NCBI GenBank assembly: GCA_002293275.1
Contig: DBCX01000059.1
Span: forward strand, 1-8,374
Source: Cyanobacteria bacterium UBA947
Lineage (GTDB): Bacteria; Cyanobacteriota; Vampirovibrionia; Gastranaerophilales; Gastranaerophilaceae
DNA: 8,374 nt
Direction: 5' to 3'
The notes under the pieces were generated by a model. That model was given only the letters and a program-made list of their open reading frames with translations, was not told where the DNA came from and made no database searches. Each line of letters opens with the position of its first letter. Position 1 is the stretch's first letter. The position numbers were made by a program, and so were the translations under genes. Below, piece by piece: positions 6,218 to 8,374 of the stretch.

Positions 6218-6273
6218 GACACTTTATGTCAAACTCCCTGTCATTGAACAGACACTTTATGCCAAACTCTCTG
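6218..6273. repeat. Pair of 23-bp direct repeats (possible IS21-family end remnant)
   Basis: Copies at 6218-6240 and 6251-6273 begin with GACACTTTATG and differ at only two positions. Their starts are 33 bp apart. A weaker relative (GACTTTTCATGTCAAAA) begins at 6196. Spaced repeats of the type TGTCAAA...ACTTTATG..AAACT near a TG terminus resemble the multiple terminal repeats of IS21-family elements. No istA or istB gene is present in the window, so at most this is a solitary end. Confidence 0.45.
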
Positions 6274-6308
6274 ATACACAACAATGGTCGTTGACAACCC
6301 TTGTTGCG

Positions 6309-6335
6309 CAACAGAAAAGACCGCTTTCGCGGTCT
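6309..6335 (-). terminator. Rho-independent terminator of tmRNA
   Basis: On the minus strand AGACCGC-GAAA-GCGGTCT (6335-6318) is a perfect 7-bp stem with a GAAA tetraloop, followed by TTTTCTGTT. It lies 13 nt after the tmRNA 3' end. The T-tract overlaps a 12-bp palindrome TGTTGCGCAACA (6302-6313). Confidence 0.85.
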
Positions 6336-6348
6336 AATTCTCTTAAAT

Positions 6349-6734
6349 TGGAGACGGCGGGAGTCGAACCCGCGTCCAAAATGGATTTAAACACACATCT
6401 ACGGGTGTAGATATTAATTCTCTCGCTCAAACCCGGGAACATCAAAACCGTTGGTTTGAACAAAGCACTCTTTGCGGAAGTACGAAACCTTCAATGGCCC
6501 GCTTGGCGCGCCTACCATCATCAGCGCGTTGTATCTTGCATAATTGACCACCAACACCGGCAAGATGGGCGAAGGCAGTGGGCATTATGCAGCTAGAGCG
6601 TATCTAGGTGCAAAGTTGCCGACGATAACGTTGTCGTTAGCGTTTAGTTTGTTTTGCTCGTTGATAACCGGGAACAGCGCCCGGACCCGCAGTATATCCT
6701 CACCGAACATCCTGTCAAAAGCCAAAACGTCCCC
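6349..6734 (-). ncRNA. ssrA: tmRNA (transfer-messenger RNA), one-piece
   Basis: About 386 nt. tmRNA rescues stalled ribosomes and tags the unfinished protein for proteolysis. The 5' end GGGGACGTTTTGGCTTTTGA (from 6734) matches the conserved tmRNA start. The 3' end has the T-arm GGGTTCGACTCCC, then CGTCTCC. GGGGACG and CGTCTCC pair as a 7-bp acceptor stem with one G-U, followed by discriminator A at 6349. CCA is not encoded, since ATT follows, and must be added after transcription. The internal reading frame opens at a GCT resume codon (6641). GC-rich complementary segments on both sides of it are consistent with pseudoknots. The 5' and 3' parts are in normal order, so this is not the permuted two-piece form. 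It diverges from icd and ends at a strong hairpin terminator. Confidence 0.95.
6585..6641 (-). other. tmRNA tag-peptide reading frame
   Basis: Starting from the GCT resume codon the frame reads ANDNVIVGNFAPRYALAA and then TAA. The ANDN start and hydrophobic YALAA end are classic tag features, the latter being the degradation signal read by ClpXP-type proteases. At 18 residues it is long compared with the 10-residue tag of Escherichia coli. Confidence 0.9.
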
Positions 6735-6761
6735 AAGAAATTTTTCAAAGTTCACTCTCCC

Positions 6762-6767
6762 ATTATA
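6762..6767 (-). promoter_or_regulatory. Extended -10 promoter of tmRNA
   Basis: The minus strand reads TGGTATAAT, with a perfect TATAAT (6767-6762) preceded by TGG. Transcription should start near 6755, about 20 nt before the mature 5' end at 6734, leaving a short leader for RNase processing. No good -35 is seen at the right distance, as is usual with an extended -10. Confidence 0.65.
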
Positions 6768-6823
6768 CCACATCCAAATGATTTATTGTATAATTATACT
6801 ATATTAATTAAGGAATCTAAACA

Positions 6824-8032
6824 ATGGCAGAAAAAATTAAGATGACCAACCCCATCGTTGAAATGGACGGCGACGAAATGACACGGGTTATATGGAAAAT
6901 GATTAAAGATATCCTAATCCTCCCGTTTGTTAATCTAAAAACCGAATACTACGACCTGGGGCTGGAAAACCGCAACACCACAGGCGACCAGGTCACCGTT
7001 GACAGCGCTAATGCAGCCAAAAAATTCGGCGTCGCGGTAAAATGCGCCACCATCACCCCTAACGCTCAAAGAATGGATGAATACAACCTCAAAGAAATGT
7101 GGAAATCCCCGAACGGCACAATCCGCGCCATCCTTGACGGAACAGTTTTTCGCGCGCCGATTATTGTAAACGGAATAAATCCGCTCGTCCCAACCTGGAC
7201 AAAACCTATTACAATCGCGCGCCACGCTTACGGCGATGTTTATAAAAACACCGAAATGCTTGTTGATGAAGGCGCACGCGCAGAACTACTCGTCACAAAC
7301 AAAAACGGAAACGTGACAAAACAGCTTATCCACGAATTTAAAGGAACAGCCGGGATAGTCCAAGGTCAGCACAACACACAAAAAAGTATTGAAAGCTTTG
7401 CCAGATCGTGTTTTAATTTCTCCGTGGATACAAAACAAGATTTGTGGTTTGCTACCAAAGACACCATTTCAAAAAAATACGACCACAGGTTTAAAGATAT
7501 TTTTGCCCAAATTTATGAAACCGAATACAAGGGTAAGTTTGGCGCGCTGGGCATTGAATATTTTTATACACTGATTGACGATGCGGTGGCGCGGGTTATG
7601 CGCTCTGCGGGCGGGTATATCTGGGCGTGCAAGAATTATGACGGCGATGTGATGTCCGATATGGTTGCGACCGCGTTCGGGAGCCTTGGGATGATGACGT
7701 CAGTGCTTGTGTCGCCGGAGGGTGTTTACGAGTTTGAGGCCGCGCACGGCACGGTCACCAGACATTATTATAAATATTTAAACGGCGAAAAAACCTCCAC
7801 CAACTCTGTTGCAACGATTTTTGCGTGGACCGGTGCGCTGAAAAAACGTGCGGAACTCGACGGGTTGCCTGAATTATCCGACTTTGCCGAAAAATTGGAG
7901 CAGGCCACGATTTTTACAATAGAAAACGGTGTGATGACGGGCGATTTATATGCGATTTCAACTTTGGCCGACAAAAAAAAGGTGGGCACTGAAGAATTTA
8001 TCAAAGAAATCGGGAAGAATTTGAATATTTAA
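6824..8032 (+). CDS. icd: NADP-dependent isocitrate dehydrogenase (eukaryote-like homodimeric type)
   Basis: A 402-residue cytoplasmic enzyme converting isocitrate to 2-oxoglutarate and CO2 with NADP reduction, supplying carbon for glutamate synthesis. It belongs to the subfamily shared with eukaryotic IDH1/IDH2 rather than the Escherichia coli type. Substrate residues align with human IDH1: Thr78 (ATITP), Ser95 and Asn97 (KSPNGTIR), Arg101, Arg110, Arg133 (IARHAYGD), Tyr140, Lys212 (ATKDT), and metal-binding Asp252, Asp275 and Asp279 (NYDGDVMSD). Cofactor residues sit in AAHGTVTRHY (306-315) and TSTNSVATIFAW (324-335); Arg313-His314 fit NADP preference. An AAGGA site lies 9 nt before the ATG. 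The gene stands alone, divergent from tmRNA, and ends at a hairpin terminator. Its base composition is visibly richer in G and C than the defence genes to the left, as expected for a resident core gene. Confidence 0.97.
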   Translation: MAEKIKMTNPIVEMDGDEMTRVIWKMIKDILILPFVNLKTEYYDLGLENRNTTGDQVTVDSANAAKKFGVAVKCATITPNAQRMDEYNLKEMWKSPNGTIRAILDGTVFRAPIIVNGINPLVPTWTKPITIARHAYGDVYKNTEMLVDEGARAELLVTNKNGNVTKQLIHEFKGTAGIVQGQHNTQKSIESFARSCFNFSVDTKQDLWFATKDTISKKYDHRFKDIFAQIYETEYKGKFGALGIEYFYTLIDDAVARVMRSAGGYIWACKNYDGDVMSDMVATAFGSLGMMTSVLVSPEGVYEFEAAHGTVTRHYYKYLNGEKTSTNSVATIFAWTGALKKRAELDGLPELSDFAEKLEQATIFTIENGVMTGDLYAISTLADKKKVGTEEFIKEIGKNLNI

Positions 8033-8061
8033 AAAGGGCTTCAAACGAAACCCTCTTTTCT
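8033..8061. terminator. Bidirectional rho-independent terminator between icd and tRNA-fMet
   Basis: AGGGCTTC (8035-8042), loop AAAC, then GAAACCCT (8047-8054) form an 8-bp stem with one C-A mismatch. CTTTTCT follows on the plus strand. On the minus strand the same hairpin is followed by TTTT and an AT-rich stretch. It can therefore end both icd and the convergent tRNA transcript. Confidence 0.8.
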
Positions 8062-8065
8062 CAAT

Positions 8066-8142
<77 letters not shown>

Positions 8143-8152
8143 ATACAATCCC

Positions 8153-8181
8153 ATTGTGACATATACATAACCAAAAAGCAA
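8153..8181 (-). promoter_or_regulatory. Predicted promoter of tRNA-fMet
   Basis: On the minus strand TTGCTT (8181-8176) and CACAAT (8158-8153) are spaced by 17 nt, with TGT before the -10. The start point would fall a few bases before the mature tRNA 5' end at 8142, so processing removes a very short leader. Confidence 0.55.
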
Positions 8182-8289
8182 CCGGCGATGTAAAAAAATG
8201 TAACAAATCAACTTGCATGCCTAAAGTTTCCGCAAAAATCCGCCGATAAAATACCATAGGGGACTAATCTTGATAGAAAGGTTAAAAAT

Positions 8290-8374
8290 ATGAGCTATAA
8301 CAATTTTTGGACACCATTCGCGTTTATTGGCGGGCTCCTTTACGGCCTGTTTGCAGGCAAATCATCCGGCGGCG
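8290..8374 (+). CDS. Start of a small possible membrane protein (partial, cut by right edge)
   Basis: Twenty-eight codons are visible, from an ATG at 8290 with a GAAAGG ribosome site 8 nt upstream: MSYNNFWTPFAFIGGLLYGL followed by FAGKSSGG. The segment from about residue 7 to 23 is hydrophobic and glycine-rich (GGLLYGLFAG), which fits a transmembrane helix or signal anchor with close helix packing. The gene continues beyond the window and the function cannot be told. The 131 bp between the tRNA promoter and this gene show no other feature I can support. Confidence 0.6.
   Translation, partial: MSYNNFWTPFAFIGGLLYGLFAGKSSGG

Noticed and set aside
6349..6400. tmRNA 3' end as attachment site of the island
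   Set aside because: I looked for a second copy of the T-arm and acceptor sequence in the window and found none, and no integrase gene is present. The outer boundary may lie outside the window.
6216..6410. 64-codon plus-strand frame with repeated TLY.KL and a TAGVEPAS stretch
   Set aside because: It runs across the direct repeats, the terminator and the tmRNA acceptor/T-arm. TAGVEPAS is the usual antisense reading of a T-arm, so it is not a gene.
6349..6734. Two-piece (permuted) tmRNA
   Set aside because: The GGGGACG 5' end and the CGTCTCC 3' end are at the outer ends and pair directly, so it is the normal one-piece form.
6784..6805. icd promoter at TATAAT, TATACT or TATATT
   Set aside because: Several overlapping -10-like hexamers occur in an AT-rich stretch but none has a convincing -35, so no single promoter is claimed.

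Overview
The window is AT-rich bacterial DNA with two parts of different character. The left two thirds (about 1-5400) look like an accessory defence or restriction-modification locus. The right third (about 5500-8374) holds housekeeping genes: a peroxiredoxin, one-piece tmRNA, NADP isocitrate dehydrogenase and initiator tRNA. Taxonomy cannot be fixed from this alone. The contiguous tmRNA argues against lineages that carry a permuted two-piece tmRNA (most alphaproteobacteria, many cyanobacteria). The base composition and the isocitrate dehydrogenase type fit a gut or host-associated anaerobe, for example a clostridial, elusimicrobial or melainabacterial lineage. That placement is inference only.

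Region 1-2892 (minus strand) is a compact operon: a conserved 72-residue protein, a 644-residue GHKL-type ATPase resembling the MutL/MORC/Hsp90 superfamily, and a third gene that overlaps the ATPase stop by 4 bp and runs off the left edge. A TTGACA promoter with an extended -10 and a dyad across the -10 precedes it. Region 2893-3124 is a 232-bp divergent control region with a near-perfect 29-bp palindrome and further inverted repeats over the opposite promoter. Region 3125-4207 (plus) is a complete C5-cytosine DNA methyltransferase. It converges, with a 4-bp tail-to-tail overlap, on a Vsr-type endonuclease (4204-4617, minus), which is preceded on its own strand by a treble-clef HNH-type nuclease (4646-5395, minus). 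A cytosine methylase, a Vsr nuclease and a GHKL ATPase with an unknown partner match the kind of ATPase-assisted restriction-modification loci described by comparative genomics around prokaryotic MORC-like ATPases. Such loci often also carry a Z1-domain helicase and a PD-(D/E)XK nuclease, and if present here these would lie left of position 1.

Region 5477-6183 (plus) is a two-gene unit: a secreted cysteine-rich 68-residue protein and a Bcp-type thiol peroxidase starting at TTG. Region 6184-6348 is non-coding, with two near-identical 23-bp direct repeats reminiscent of an IS21-family end and the tmRNA terminator. The tmRNA gene (6349-6734, minus) encodes an unusually long 18-residue tag. It is divergent from icd (6824-8032, plus). 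A bidirectional terminator separates icd from a convergent initiator tRNA-fMet (8066-8142, minus), which has its own promoter. A small, possibly membrane-associated protein begins at 8290 and is cut by the right edge. No stretch over 300 bp lacks a gene.
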